Positions 18,195-26,759 of a stretch of DNA of 37,876 nucleotides are shown in pieces (the stretch's first letter is position 1; every line of letters starts with the position of its first letter). Source of the stretch: Klebsiella pneumoniae (lineage in GTDB: Bacteria; Pseudomonadota; Gammaproteobacteria; Burkholderiales; UBA3065); contig CAMDGF010000014.1 in NCBI GenBank assembly GCA_945897555.1, positions 1-37,876 on the forward strand, in the 5' to 3' direction. The notes under the pieces were generated by a model. The model saw only the letters and a list, made by a program, of their open reading frames with translations, was not told the origin of the DNA and searched no databases. Both the position numbers and the translations under genes were made by a program.

Positions 18195-18221
18195 TTAGCA
18201 CTCGCCCCCAGAGAGTGCTAA
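18195..18221. promoter_or_regulatory. CIRCE element (HrcA operator) upstream of rpoH
   Basis: The arms TTAGCACTC (18195-18203) and GAGTGCTAA (18213-18221) are separated by exactly 9 bases, a perfect match to the CIRCE consensus bound by the heat-shock repressor HrcA. It lies 60 bp before the rpoH ATG and 70 bp after the ftsX stop. A promoter-like pair TTAGCA (18195-18200) and TAAATT (18219-18224) with an 18-bp spacer would fall on the arms themselves, so HrcA could block polymerase directly. No hrcA gene is in the window. Confidence 0.95.
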
Positions 18222-18280
18222 ATTCTCAATCTGGATGCGCCGCCTGCCGGTCGCCCCCACGAGTACGCAAGGAGATGCCG

Positions 18281-19147
18281 ATGCAAGCCACTCTGCCGAT
18301 GCCGATGCCCGGTGCGCTGGGTAGTTTCGACGCTTATGTAGCGACGGTGAACCACCTACCGATGCTGAGCGCAGATGACGAGACCCGCCTGGCGCGTGCC
18401 TTGCGCGACCACAACGATCTGGAAGCGGCCCGCCAACTGGTGTTGTCGCACCTGCGCGTGGTGGTCAGCGTAGCTCGCAACTACGCGGGCTACGGCCTGC
18501 CACAACCCGACCTTGTGCAAGAGGGCAACATCGGCCTGATGAAGGCGGTGCGCCGGTTCGATCCCGAGCGCGGCGTACGTCTGGTGTCGTTCGCTTTGCA
18601 CTGGATCCGCGCCGAGATGCATGAATACATCCTTCGCAACTGGCGCCTGGTCAAAGTGGCCACCACTAAGGCGCAGCGCAAGTTGTTCTTCAATCTGCGC
18701 AGCCTCAAGACCGACCACCGCGCAGTCACCGGTGCCGACGCCGAAATCATTGCGCAGCAGCTGGGAGTGCGCCCCGAGGACGTCCTAGACATGGACCTGC
18801 GGCTGAGCGGTGGTGATGTCCAGCTCGACCCCAGCGACGACGCCGACGATACGCTGCACGCGCCGATCCGCTACCTGGCCGACGACTCCAGCAGCCCGGA
18901 TGCGCTGATCGACACCGCCCGCCGCGACCACTTGGCTGGTGAGGGCCTGCAGGGCGCGCTCGCCACCCTCGATGCGCGGAGCCGGCGCATCGTAGAGTCC
19001 CGTTGGCTGAGCGACGACGGCGGCCCGACACTGCATGCGCTCGCCGCCGAGTACGGCGTATCAGCCGAACGCATCCGTCAGATCGAGGTGCAGGCACTCA
19101 AGCGGCTGCGCACCGCGCTCGAGGCGCAGGGCAACGCCCCAGACTGA
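18281..19147 (+). CDS. rpoH: RNA polymerase heat-shock sigma factor (sigma-32)
   Basis: 288-aa group-3 sigma factor directing transcription of chaperone and protease genes. Region 2 is clear (LPQPDLVQEGNIGLMKAVRRFDPERG, LVSFALHWIRAEMHEYILRNWRLVK, read in parts), followed by the RpoH box QRKLFFNLRSLK that distinguishes sigma-32 from other sigma factors. Region 4.2 (TLHALAAEYGVSAERIRQIEVQALKRLR) closes the protein. The ATG at 18281 is chosen because AAGGAG (18269-18274) sits 6 bases upstream; an ATG at 18275 would have no spacing. It is preceded by a perfect CIRCE element and is convergent with the SCO1-like gene, with 4 bp between stops. Confidence 0.97.
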   Translation: MQATLPMPMPGALGSFDAYVATVNHLPMLSADDETRLARALRDHNDLEAARQLVLSHLRVVVSVARNYAGYGLPQPDLVQEGNIGLMKAVRRFDPERGVRLVSFALHWIRAEMHEYILRNWRLVKVATTKAQRKLFFNLRSLKTDHRAVTGADAEIIAQQLGVRPEDVLDMDLRLSGGDVQLDPSDDADDTLHAPIRYLADDSSSPDALIDTARRDHLAGEGLQGALATLDARSRRIVESRWLSDDGGPTLHALAAEYGVSAERIRQIEVQALKRLRTALEAQGNAPD

Positions 19148-19151
19148 CGAC

Positions 19152-19748
19152 CTAGCTGCCGTCGAGCAGGCTGCGCAGGTCGGCAGCCAGCTTTTGCGGC
19201 CCGATGCCGTAGCCCGCGAACAAGCGGATGCGGCCATCGGCGTCGTAGAGATAGCTGCCAGCGGTATGGTCGAGGGTGTAGTTGGCCCCCTCGCCCACCT
19301 TTCTGGCGACGATCCGGTATTCCTTGACGACGGCATCCGTGGCTGCGCGATCGCCGCGCAAGCCGACAAAGCCCGGGTCGAAGCCAGGTACATACCTCGA
19401 CAGCAGCTCTTGCGTGTCGCGCTCCGGGTCGAGCGTGGCGAACAACACTTGCACGCGATCCGCGTCGGCCCCAAGCAGCCTGAGTGCGGCAGCCGCCTCG
19501 CCCATGGTGGTGGGGCAGACGTCCGGGCAGAAGGTGTAGCCAAAGAACAGCAGCACCACCTTGCCGCGGTAGTCGACGAGTGCGCGATCCTGCCCGGTGT
19601 GGTCGGTGAGCTTGAAATCGCGAGCGAATGTCGCACCGGTGATGTCGGTGGCGTTGAAGACCCTTGCTTGCGGCGTACACGCCGATAAGGCCGGCAGAAG
19701 CAGACAGAGCAGGAACCGGCACACGACACGACTGATATGGCTGGACAT
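19152..19748 (-). CDS. SCO1/SenC-family copper-binding lipoprotein
   Basis: 198-aa thioredoxin-fold protein with a lipoprotein signal (lipobox LSAC after a hydrophobic run LLCLLLPA), so anchored to the membrane and facing the periplasm. The copper/redox motif is FCPDVCP (CxxxC), and the third ligand is the His in NYTLDHTAGSYLYD. Such proteins deliver copper to the CuA site of cytochrome c oxidase or act as thiol oxidoreductases. The ATG at 19748 has an upstream AGG; an in-frame ATG 15 bases earlier has none. No oxidase gene is nearby. It lies 59 bp downstream of bioD on the same strand. Confidence 0.93.
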   Translation of the reverse strand: MSSHISRVVCRFLLCLLLPALSACTPQARVFNATDITGATFARDFKLTDHTGQDRALVDYRGKVVLLFFGYTFCPDVCPTTMGEAAAALRLLGADADRVQVLFATLDPERDTQELLSRYVPGFDPGFVGLRGDRAATDAVVKEYRIVARKVGEGANYTLDHTAGSYLYDADGRIRLFAGYGIGPQKLAADLRSLLDGS

Positions 19749-19807
19749 CGGCGCCTGAGGCATTCGTGGGGAACGACGAGAGTCTAGACGGTGCCGTTGC
19801 GGCGTGC

Positions 19808-20572
19808 TCAGGCCGACGCGCGATCGGCGAGCAGCGGCGGGATGCGTATGGCCAAGCTGCCGGGATCCGGGTCCGGTGACCAGCGGAAATCGGCGAGCAG
19901 TGGCGCCTTGAGGCGCAGCTGCAGCGTCTCGCGGTTCTCTTCGGCACGGGCAAACGCCGGATCGATGGCATTGGCGACCCAACCTGCCAGCGTCAGGCCG
20001 CGCGCAGCGATGGCCTCGGCAGTGAGCAGGGCGTGGTTGAGACAGCCCAGCCGCATGCCCACCACCAGCACCACGGGCAGGCCCAACAGCACTGCCAGAT
20101 CGGCGAGCGTGTGCTGGCCATCGACCGGCACCATGAAGCCGCCGGCGCCCTCGACCAAGAGCGGGCCGTGCCGCGCCATTTGCTCGGCCTGATGCAAGAG
20201 ACGATCGAGCTTGATCGGCCGGGCCGACTCGGCCGCGGCGACATGGGGCGCGATCGCCGGTTCATAACGGCACGGCGAGACCTCGTCCTGCGTCAGCGGG
20301 CGCCCGCTGGCGGCAATGAGCCGACGCGTGTCGTCGTGGACGAGGCCACCGGAGCCCACCTCGCTGCCGCTGGCGACCGGCTTGAAAGGCACCGGCGCGA
20401 GGCCGGCAGCGCGCATGGCATGGATCAGCGCGCAGGCAACGAGTGTCTTGCCAACCCCGGTATCGGTGCCCACCACAAAACAACCCCCGTGGGGGGCGCA
20501 GAAGCCCCCAACAGCGTCCGTACGCAGCACCGGCCCGGTGGACGCGGTGTCCGGCCCGGCGGTTGCGCTCAT
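19808..20572 (-). CDS. bioD: Dethiobiotin synthetase
   Basis: 254-aa ATP-dependent carboxylase closing the ureido ring of dethiobiotin from 7,8-diaminopelargonate and CO2. P-loop GTDTGVGKT, substrate Lys in FKPVASG, and LLVEGAGGFMVPV are all visible. About 30 residues precede the P-loop, longer than usual. The ATG at 20572 overlaps the bioC stop (ATGA), so the gene is coupled to bioC. It is the last gene of the bio operon. A stretch of repeated G/C runs at 20470-20500 encodes the GGFCAPHGGC segment before the P-loop. Confidence 0.95.
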   Translation of the reverse strand: MSATAGPDTASTGPVLRTDAVGGFCAPHGGCFVVGTDTGVGKTLVACALIHAMRAAGLAPVPFKPVASGSEVGSGGLVHDDTRRLIAASGRPLTQDEVSPCRYEPAIAPHVAAAESARPIKLDRLLHQAEQMARHGPLLVEGAGGFMVPVDGQHTLADLAVLLGLPVVLVVGMRLGCLNHALLTAEAIAARGLTLAGWVANAIDPAFARAEENRETLQLRLKAPLLADFRWSPDPDPGSLAIRIPPLLADRASA

Positions 20573-21432
20573 GCCGACCGCGGGCGCTCGCGGAACTGCA
20601 CCACCGAGACCCCAGGGGAGCGCACCGCCGACGGCTTCCAAGCGTGCCCGTAGACGGTCTCATAGGTGGCTGGCAGGCGGCCATCGGCGCGACGAAAACC
20701 CTCGTAGCGCTCGCGCGCTCTGGCCCAGCGACCGCGCCCGCCGAGCCCCCGACTGCGCCCACCCTGCAGGTGCGTGGCGCCGATGGCGCGCAGATCACCC
20801 ACCACGCCTTCGAGGTCGGCGTAGGTCAATTGGAGGCGCTCCATGTCGATCACCGGGTCGGCATACCGCAGGCGGACCAGTGCATCGCCGATGTCGTGCA
20901 TGTCGACAAAACGGTTGACGGCGCTGTGGCGCTCACCGGCAAAGGCATGGCGCAACTCCATGAGCGTATCGGGCCCGAAGCTGCTGAACATGATCAGTCC
21001 ACCCGGGCGCAACACACGCCAGACCTCGGCCAGCGCCGGTTCGGGATCGGGGAGCCACTGCAGCATGAGGTTGCTCCAGACGAGGTCGACGCTGGCATCG
21101 GCCAGCGGCAGGGCAGTGGCCTCGGCGCACACCAAGCCGGCGGTGGGTCGGCCGATCAGCCGCCGCAAAAAAGTGTCACGGGCCGCGGCGGTGCGCAGCA
21201 TCGGCAACGCCAGATCGATGCCAAAGAGGCGAGCGCCGCTGTAGCGCCGACCCAGCGGCCCCAACCAGGCGCCGGTGCCACAACCGAGGTCGAGGATGCC
21301 AGACGGGTCCAGCCGGATGTAGTCGAGACGCTCCAGCATGCGGCCGCCGATCTCGCGCTGCAGCACCGCGGCCGCGTCGTAGCTGCGTGCAGCGCGCCCA
21401 AAAGCGCGCCGCACGCCAGCCGTGTCAGACAT
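20569..21432 (-). CDS. bioC: Malonyl-[acyl-carrier protein] O-methyltransferase
   Basis: 287-aa SAM-dependent methyltransferase that methylates malonyl-ACP (or -CoA) so that fatty-acid synthase can build the pimeloyl chain. Motif I ILDLGCGTGAWL is followed by FGIDLALPML, SNLMLQWLPDPEPALAEVWRVLRPGG (in parts) and FSSFGPDTLMEL, all typical of BioC. The start at 21432 lies inside the end of bioH (8-bp overlap), and the stop overlaps bioD by 4 bp. The C-terminal part is Arg/Gly-rich (GGRSRGLGGRGRWARARERY), as often seen in betaproteobacterial BioC. Confidence 0.95.
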   Translation of the reverse strand: MSDTAGVRRAFGRAARSYDAAAVLQREIGGRMLERLDYIRLDPSGILDLGCGTGAWLGPLGRRYSGARLFGIDLALPMLRTAAARDTFLRRLIGRPTAGLVCAEATALPLADASVDLVWSNLMLQWLPDPEPALAEVWRVLRPGGLIMFSSFGPDTLMELRHAFAGERHSAVNRFVDMHDIGDALVRLRYADPVIDMERLQLTYADLEGVVGDLRAIGATHLQGGRSRGLGGRGRWARARERYEGFRRADGRLPATYETVYGHAWKPSAVRSPGVSVVQFRERPRSA

Positions 21433-22165
21433 CGCGATCGTCGCCGTAAGCGTCGACCAGCAGCGCAAAGGCTTCCGGCCGGGCGAGGAAAGGCACGTGC
21501 GAGGCGTCATCCCAGCGCGTCAAGCAGCCACGCGGCAGGTGGTTGGCGAGCCACTCGCCCACCTCCACCGGCACGATGCGGTCAAGGCCACCGTGCACCA
21601 CATCGACGGGGCAGTTGAGGTCGGGGATCTGCGCCCGGAAATCGGCCTCGGCGAGCGTGCGCAGGCCCGCGCGCAGAAAGCCTTGGTGCTGCATCGCGAC
21701 GCGCCCGGCCTCACGCAACAACTCGCCGGCGGCTGGCGAGGTCTCGCGGCCGCTCATGACACCCAGCGCTGCAAAGCGCTTGAGCGTCTCGCGCGGATCC
21801 TGCTCAAAGAACTGGGTGAAGGTGTCGAGCTCGTGTCGCGCCATGCCATGGCTCCAGCCGTCGCGACGCAGGAAGCTCGGCGTAGTGGCGGTCAGCACCA
21901 GACGCCGCACCTGCTCGGGCGCCGCCAAGGCCCAAGCCTGCGCATAGATGCCACCCAAGGACCAGCCACAGACCGCGACCGGCCCGGGAAAGCGCTCACG
22001 CAGGGCGGCGACCATGTTGTCGAGGCCGGCGTCGGGTGCCAGTTCAAATAGGTCGGGCGTCTGCACATGGTGTGTGCGCGTGAGTCGCTCGACGACCGGG
22101 CGCCAGACCACGGAACTACTCCCCCAGCCATGCAAAAAGACCCAGGTGGGCAAGGCGTTAGCCAT
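21425..22165 (-). CDS. bioH: Pimeloyl-[ACP] methyl ester carboxylesterase
   Basis: 246-aa alpha/beta-hydrolase that removes the methyl group from pimeloyl-ACP methyl ester, ending the chain-building phase of biotin synthesis. HGWG oxyanion block near residue 12; nucleophile Ser69 in CGWSLGGIY; likely Asp in HGGLDRIVP and His in WDDASHVPFL. Assignment as BioH rather than a generic hydrolase rests on position between bioF and bioC plus the sequence pattern. It overlaps bioF by 8 bp and bioC by 8 bp. Confidence 0.93.
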   Translation of the reverse strand: MANALPTWVFLHGWGSSSVVWRPVVERLTRTHHVQTPDLFELAPDAGLDNMVAALRERFPGPVAVCGWSLGGIYAQAWALAAPEQVRRLVLTATTPSFLRRDGWSHGMARHELDTFTQFFEQDPRETLKRFAALGVMSGRETSPAAGELLREAGRVAMQHQGFLRAGLRTLAEADFRAQIPDLNCPVDVVHGGLDRIVPVEVGEWLANHLPRGCLTRWDDASHVPFLARPEAFALLVDAYGDDRDV

Positions 22166-23405
22166 TACAGAACAGCTCCTTCAATGCAGTGATGAGTCGA
22201 TCGATGTCTTGCTTGCAGTGCCCTGCAGACAGACTCGCGCGCAGCCGCGCGGTTCCAGCGGGGACGGTAGGCGGGCGGATGGCCGGCACCCACAGGCCTG
22301 CACGACGCAGCGACGCCATGGCCGCCACGGCCCGCGTGTCGTCACCCAACAGCACCGGCACGATGGGCGTGGCCGGCAGTTCGGCCGACAGTGGAACCGC
22401 CTCAGCCGTCAAAAGTCCGGCACCTGCGCCGCCCAGCGCCTGCCGCACTTCGATGGCATTGGCCAGCAACGACCGCCGCCGGGCGGCGCAATCGTCATCG
22501 GCGAGACGCTCCATGGCAACGAGCGCAGCCTCGGCCAGCAACGGTGGCAAGGCAGTGGTGTAGATGTACGAGCGGCCGCGCTGCAAGACCGCTTCGATGA
22601 CCGGGGCAGCACCCAGGAGCAAGGCGCCTGCCACACCAGCAGCCTTGCCCAAGGTGACCATGAGGATGACCCGCTGATCGGCCATCCCGGCAGCGAACAC
22701 CTCAGCCGCAAAGGCCGCCTCGTGCAGCGTGCCGCGCCCACCGCCCAGCACACCGAAGCCGTGCGCGTCGTCGACCAGCAGCATGGCGTCAAAGCTGCGG
22801 CACAGTCCGAGCAGGCGATCGATGCGGGCGATGTCACCGTCCATGCTGAATACGGCGTCTGTGAGCACCCACTTCTGCGGCGCATCGTCGGTTGCGAGCC
22901 ACTGCTCGAGCTGGTCAAGATCCGCATGGCGGAAGCGACGCAGGCGTGCCCCGGACAGCCGCGCCGCATCGTTGAGGCAGGCGTGATTGAGCCGATCGGC
23001 GTAGAGCGTGGCACCGCGCCCGGCGAGCGCGGTGACCGCAGCAAGGTTGGCCATGTAGCCGCTCGAGAACAGCAGCGCCTGTTCAAAGCCGAGCCATGCC
23101 GCCGCCCGCGCCTCGACCGCCTCATGGGCGCGGGTGTGGCCACTCAAAAGGTGGGACGCGGTACCGCCCACGCCCCAGCGGCCGATGCCTGCACTGGCCG
23201 CCGCGCGCAATGCCGGGTCGCCAGCGAGGCCGAGGTAATCGTTGCCGGCAAAATTGAGCAGCGTCTCGCCGGCCACATGCACCGACACCCCGTCGATGGC
23301 ATCCACGGTGACACGCTGGCGGAGGCTGGCGGTCGGCGGCGGCGCTGTGGCCGCACGCAACCAATCCGGCAGCCGAGCCTGTGGCGGAAGGTCAGTGACC
23401 TGCAT
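22158..23405 (-). CDS. bioF: 8-amino-7-oxononanoate synthase
   Basis: 415-aa PLP-dependent alpha-oxoamine synthase condensing pimeloyl thioester with L-alanine. Blocks: [13 protein letters not shown] near residue 55, [29 protein letters not shown] (PLP-contacting Asp/His) and [13 protein letters not shown] with the Schiff-base Lys. Somewhat longer than E. coli BioF (384 aa), mainly at the N-terminus. It overlaps the end of bioB by 14 bp and the start of bioH by 8 bp. bioA, which acts next in the pathway, is missing from the operon. Confidence 0.95.
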   Translation of the reverse strand: MQVTDLPPQARLPDWLRAATAPPPTASLRQRVTVDAIDGVSVHVAGETLLNFAGNDYLGLAGDPALRAAASAGIGRWGVGGTASHLLSGHTRAHEAVEARAAAWLGFEQALLFSSGYMANLAAVTALAGRGATLYADRLNHACLNDAARLSGARLRRFRHADLDQLEQWLATDDAPQKWVLTDAVFSMDGDIARIDRLLGLCRSFDAMLLVDDAHGFGVLGGGRGTLHEAAFAAEVFAAGMADQRVILMVTLGKAAGVAGALLLGAAPVIEAVLQRGRSYIYTTALPPLLAEAALVAMERLADDDCAARRRSLLANAIEVRQALGGAGAGLLTAEAVPLSAELPATPIVPVLLGDDTRAVAAMASLRRAGLWVPAIRPPTVPAGTARLRASLSAGHCKQDIDRLITALKELFCNG

Positions 23406-24396
23406 CGAGGGTCATGCCGAGGCGCGCAAAGAGTTCACGGTCAAGGTCGGCTTGCGGGTTGGAGGTGGTCAACAGACGGTCACCGTAGAACACCGAGTTG
23501 GCACCGGCAAGAAAACAGAGCGCCTGCATCTCATCGCTCATCTGCTCGCGGCCAGCCGACAGACGCACCCGGCTGCGCGGCATGGTGATGCGTGCGGCGG
23601 CCACCGTGCGCACGAACTCGAACGGATCGAGCGCATCAAGCCCGGCCAAGGGCGTGCCCTCGACGCGCACCAGATTGTTGATCGGCACCGATTCCGGCTG
23701 CGGGTCGAGCGCGGCCAACTGGCTGATGAGGCCAGCGCGCTGGGCACGGCTCTCCCCCATGCCGAGAATGCCGCCGCAGCACACATGGATGCCGGCCTCG
23801 CGGACGCGCTCGAGGGTGTCGAGTCGGTCCTGATAGTCGCGGGTGGTGATCACCTCGCCGTAGAACTCGGGCGCGGTGTCGAGATTGTGGTTGTAGTAAT
23901 CGAGGCCGGCTGCCCGCAGCCGCTCGGCCTGGCCCTCGCGCAGCATGCCCAGTGTGACGCAGGTCTCAAGGCCGAGATCGGCCACTGCGCGCACCATCTC
24001 GGTCACTTGGTCGATGTCGCGATCCTTCGGGCTGCGCCATGCTGCACCCATGCAAAAACGTGTAGCACCAGCGGCGCGGGCGGCCGTGGCCGCGGCCACC
24101 ACCTCGGTCAGCGGCATCAGCGGCGTGGCCTCGACACCACCGTGGTAGCGCGCCGCTTGGGGGCAGTAGCCGCAATCTTCGGGGCAGCCACCGGTCTTGA
24201 TCGACAGCAGTTGCGAGAGTTGAACGCTGTTGGCATCGAAGTGTTGGCGGTGCACCGTCTGCGCCCGATAGAGCAGGTCGGCGAACGGCAGGTCGAGCAG
24301 ACCCAGCACTGCCTCCCGGGTCCAAACAGTACCCGCCACGCCTGAGCTCGAGGGAAGGCTGACATCGGGGGCAAGGGCATCGAAGACAGTGTTCAT
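23392..24396 (-). CDS. bioB: Biotin synthase
   Basis: 334-aa radical-SAM enzyme inserting sulfur into dethiobiotin. The radical-SAM cysteines are Cys71, Cys75 and Cys78 in [16 protein letters not shown]; the second [2Fe-2S] cluster ligands are represented downstream ([18 protein letters not shown]) together with YYNHNLDT and [12 protein letters not shown]. It is first in the bioB-F-H-C-D operon. A candidate promoter (TTGACA-N17-GACACT) lies 31-59 bp upstream, inside the comF side of the divergent region. Confidence 0.97.
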   Translation of the reverse strand: MNTVFDALAPDVSLPSSSGVAGTVWTREAVLGLLDLPFADLLYRAQTVHRQHFDANSVQLSQLLSIKTGGCPEDCGYCPQAARYHGGVEATPLMPLTEVVAAATAARAAGATRFCMGAAWRSPKDRDIDQVTEMVRAVADLGLETCVTLGMLREGQAERLRAAGLDYYNHNLDTAPEFYGEVITTRDYQDRLDTLERVREAGIHVCCGGILGMGESRAQRAGLISQLAALDPQPESVPINNLVRVEGTPLAGLDALDPFEFVRTVAAARITMPRSRVRLSAGREQMSDEMQALCFLAGANSVFYGDRLLTTSNPQADLDRELFARLGMTLDAGH

Positions 24397-24426
24397 GGGA
24401 GGCGAGCGAATGGCGGTTGGAGGCGG

Positions 24427-24455
24427 AGTGTCGGCATGGGCTCGGGCAATGTCAA
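24427..24455 (-). promoter_or_regulatory. Candidate sigma-70 promoter of bioB
   Basis: On the minus strand a perfect -35 TTGACA (24455-24450) is followed after exactly 17 bp by GACACT (24432-24427), which matches only three -10 positions. Transcription would begin near 24420, about 25 nt before the bioB ATG. No BirA-type operator (TTGTAAACC arms) or BioR-type site is visible. Confidence 0.4.
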
Positions 24456-25144
24456 TCTCATCGTCGCTGGGTCAGACGATCTGCTCAATCATTGAGCAAT
24501 CTGGGTTGGCTGGCGAGTGCATGCTGTGCGGCGCAGCGAGTGAGGCCGCACTCTGTCCGCCCTGCATCGCCGATCTGCCACAGCAGACACCAGCGGACGA
24601 GACCCTAGCTGTGGCGATACCCGCAGCGGGCGAGCCCTCGCGGGCAGACTGCGTTGCTGCGCCACATGTCGTAGCGCATGCGCTATGGCGCTATGCGGAC
24701 CCGGCTGATCGCGTGGTGCTGGGTTTCAAGTATGGCGGCCATGCCGGTGTGGCCAGGCTGTGGGCGCAGCAGGTGGCCGCGCACCTTCCGCGGGTGGATG
24801 CGGTCGTCCCCATGCCTATGCATCCTTTGCGCTTGGCTGAGCGCGGCGAGAACCCGGCCGAGGTGATGGCGCGTGAACTGTGCCGAAAGCTGCCGGCTCG
24901 TCCCCGCCTGTTGCGGGCCATCAAGACACGCCCGACCGCGCGGCAGCAGGGTCTTGACCGCGCTGGTCGGCTTGCCAATGTGGCCGGTGCTTACCGCTTC
25001 GAAACGGGGCTCGATGGCCAGCGCGTGCTGCTGGTAGACGACGTGCTCACCACTGGCGCCAGTCTGCTCGAACTGGCCAAGGCGGCGCGTGCGGCGGGTG
25101 CGGCTTCGGTGGCCGCTGCAGCCATGGCACGTGCCAGCCACTGA
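24449..25144 (+). CDS. comF: ComF-family phosphoribosyltransferase-like protein
   Basis: About 231-aa ComF-family protein, related to type-I phosphoribosyltransferases and needed for DNA uptake in competent bacteria. An N-terminal zinc-ribbon appears as [16 protein letters not shown] (two CxxC pairs). The PRTase PRPP loop [17 protein letters not shown] is near the C-terminus, with [19 protein letters not shown] and [18 protein letters not shown] before it. The start is uncertain: ATG 24449 is given, but TTG 24506, just after a 17-bp palindrome, would still include all the zinc cysteines. Neither has a strong ribosome-binding site. It is divergent from bioB. Confidence 0.88.
   Translation: MSISSSLGQTICSIIEQSGLAGECMLCGAASEAALCPPCIADLPQQTPADETLAVAIPAAGEPSRADCVAAPHVVAHALWRYADPADRVVLGFKYGGHAGVARLWAQQVAAHLPRVDAVVPMPMHPLRLAERGENPAEVMARELCRKLPARPRLLRAIKTRPTARQQGLDRAGRLANVAGAYRFETGLDGQRVLLVDDVLTTGASLLELAKAARAAGAASVAAAAMARASH
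24482..24498. promoter_or_regulatory. 17-bp perfect palindrome between bioB and comF
   Basis: TGCTCAAT-C-ATTGAGCA, two perfect 8-bp arms around a single base. It lies about 27 bp upstream of the candidate bioB -35 and inside or just before the comF coding start, depending on which comF start is used. It looks like an operator for a dimeric regulator, but I do not recognise the family. Confidence 0.5.
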
Positions 25145-25184
25145 GCGCCACAGCGACGTGGCATCAAGCCTTAACATCCGCGCC

Positions 25185-25649
25185 ATGTTCCACCTCATCC
25201 TGTTCGAGCCCGAGATCCCGCCGAACACCGGCAATCTCATTCGGCTGTGCGCCAATACCGGCACGCAGTTGCACCTGGTCGAGCCGCTCGGCTTCCGGCT
25301 GGACGACCGCGACCTCAAGCGTGCCGGACTCGACTATCACGAGTGGTCGACGCTCAAGGTGCACGCCGATTGGCTGGCTTGCCAGGCAGCTCTGGCGGGG
25401 TCACGCATCTTTGCGGCCAGCACCCGCAATTCGATGCGTTACGATTCGGTGGTCTATCGAGCCGGGGATGCTTTCCTGCTCGGACCCGAATCGCGCGGCC
25501 TGCCCGACCGGGTGCTCGCAACCTTTGCGCCGTCACAACGCATCCGCATCCCCATGCGGGCCGGCCAGCGCAGCCTGAATCTCGCCAACTCGGGCGCTGT
25601 GCTGGTCTACGAGGCCTGGCGACAGAACGGTTTTGACGAGGGCCTCTAG
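25185..25649 (+). CDS. trmL: tRNA (cytidine(34)-2'-O)-methyltransferase
   Basis: 154-aa SPOUT-class (trefoil-knot) methyltransferase that 2'-O-methylates the wobble base of tRNA-Leu isoacceptors. Family blocks: LFEPEIPPNTGNLIRLCANTG at the N-terminus (in parts LFEPEIPPNTGN, LIRLCANTG), KRAGLDYHEW, LLGPESRGLP and IPMRAGQRSLNLANSGAVL, the last two forming the SAM-binding knot. The ATG at 25185 gives the usual N-terminus; the frame is open further back into comF. It is 40 bp downstream of comF on the same strand and convergent with gpsA. Confidence 0.95.
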   Translation: MFHLILFEPEIPPNTGNLIRLCANTGTQLHLVEPLGFRLDDRDLKRAGLDYHEWSTLKVHADWLACQAALAGSRIFAASTRNSMRYDSVVYRAGDAFLLGPESRGLPDRVLATFAPSQRIRIPMRAGQRSLNLANSGAVLVYEAWRQNGFDEGL

Positions 25650-25670
25650 GGGCAGCCGCGACCCACCGCG

Positions 25671-25695
25671 AGCCACACCCTGGCGACGCGTGGCT
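25671..25695. terminator. Weak hairpin between convergent trmL and gpsA
   Basis: Arms AGCCAC (25671-25676) and GTGGCT (25690-25695) with a 13-nt loop, in the 44-bp gap between convergent stop codons; the right arm overlaps the gpsA stop. No U-tract, so terminator function is doubtful. Confidence 0.25.
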
Positions 25696-26713
25696 AGGTG
25701 CCGAACTCAGCACGCGGCTCCCGCGCCAGCAGTGCCATCACCGCCTGCTGCGCCGGCACCTGCTCGAACAACACGCTGTGGACCGCCTCGGCGATAGGCA
25801 GGTCGACGCCGAGCTCGCGACCCAATTGCACCACCGCCTGCGCCGACTTGACGCCCTCGGCCACCTGCCCGAGCGCCGCCGAGGCCACCGCGACGGTCTC
25901 GCCCCCGCCCACCGCAAGACCGAGCCGGCGGTTGCGTGACAGGTCGGAAGTGGTGGTGAGGATCAGGTCACCCAGGCCGGCCAAGCCGTAGAAGGTCTGC
26001 GGCTGCCCGCCCAGTGCCAGACCGAGGCGCGCGATCTCGGCGAGTCCGCGGGTCACCAGCGCTGCGCGGGCGTTGTGGCCGAAGCCCAAGGCGTCACTCA
26101 CGCCAGCAGCGATGGCGATGACGTTCTTGACAGCCCCACCGACCTCGACACCGATACGGTCATCGCTGGCGTAGACGCGCAAACGCGGCGTATGCACCGC
26201 CTCGACCTGAGCGCGTGCCGCCTCAAGCCGGGCGCCGGAGAGTGTGAGCGCCGTTGGCAAGCCGCGCCCCACCTCGGCCGCAAAACTCGGCCCTGAGACC
26301 ACGAAGACCGGATGCCCGGGCAACTCAGTCTCGACCACGCGGTGCGGCAGTTCACCGGTCGCCAGTTCGAACCCTTTGCAGAGCAGAAAGACCGCAGCTC
26401 CGGGCGCCAGACAGGCAGCCGGATCGCGCAATCTGCGGCAGGTCTCGCGCACTGCATTGACTGGCACTGCCAGCGCCACCCGCGGCGCCCCGGCCAACGC
26501 GGTGGCAAGGTCAGACGTGACCTGGACCGGTGCCGGCAAGGTGACTCCGGGCAGCAGGCGCTGATTCTCACGCGCGGACTGCATGGCGACAGCCTGCGCG
26601 GGATCGCGGCACCAGAGACGGACCGTGCCGCGCGCCGACAGCGCCACTGCCATCGCAGTGCCCCAGGCTCCACCACCCAGCACTGCGAAGGTGGGGGCCG
26701 ACACGGTGGTCAT
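25694..26713 (-). CDS. gpsA: Glycerol-3-phosphate dehydrogenase [NAD(P)+]
   Basis: 339-aa enzyme reducing dihydroxyacetone phosphate to sn-glycerol-3-phosphate for phospholipid synthesis. The Rossmann motif AVLGGGAWGTAMA is at the N-terminus, followed by LLCKGFE, VSGPSFAAEVGRGLPTALT, the catalytic-Lys block GGAVKNVIAIAAG and FYGLAGLGDLILTTTSDLSRNR. The ATG at 26713 is preferred; an in-frame GTG at 26749 directly after secB, with AAGGA close upstream, is a real alternative and would add 12 residues. It follows secB as the next gene, the usual secB-gpsA order. Confidence 0.95.
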   Translation of the reverse strand: MTTVSAPTFAVLGGGAWGTAMAVALSARGTVRLWCRDPAQAVAMQSARENQRLLPGVTLPAPVQVTSDLATALAGAPRVALAVPVNAVRETCRRLRDPAACLAPGAAVFLLCKGFELATGELPHRVVETELPGHPVFVVSGPSFAAEVGRGLPTALTLSGARLEAARAQVEAVHTPRLRVYASDDRIGVEVGGAVKNVIAIAAGVSDALGFGHNARAALVTRGLAEIARLGLALGGQPQTFYGLAGLGDLILTTTSDLSRNRRLGLAVGGGETVAVASAALGQVAEGVKSAQAVVQLGRELGVDLPIAEAVHSVLFEQVPAQQAVMALLAREPRAEFGT

Positions 26714-26759
26714 GGCAGTCGGCTTGTCAGCGGCACCGGACTGCCCCACGGGTCCTTGC

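Noticed and set aside
24397-24520. A BirA or BioR operator before bioB.
   Set aside because: Neither the TTGTAAACC-type arms nor a BioR-type dyad is present; only the unassigned TGCTCAAT/ATTGAGCA palindrome is seen.
25671-25695. A true bidirectional terminator between trmL and gpsA.
   Set aside because: The stem is only 6 bp with a 13-nt loop and no T-run on either strand; it is listed only as a weak hairpin.
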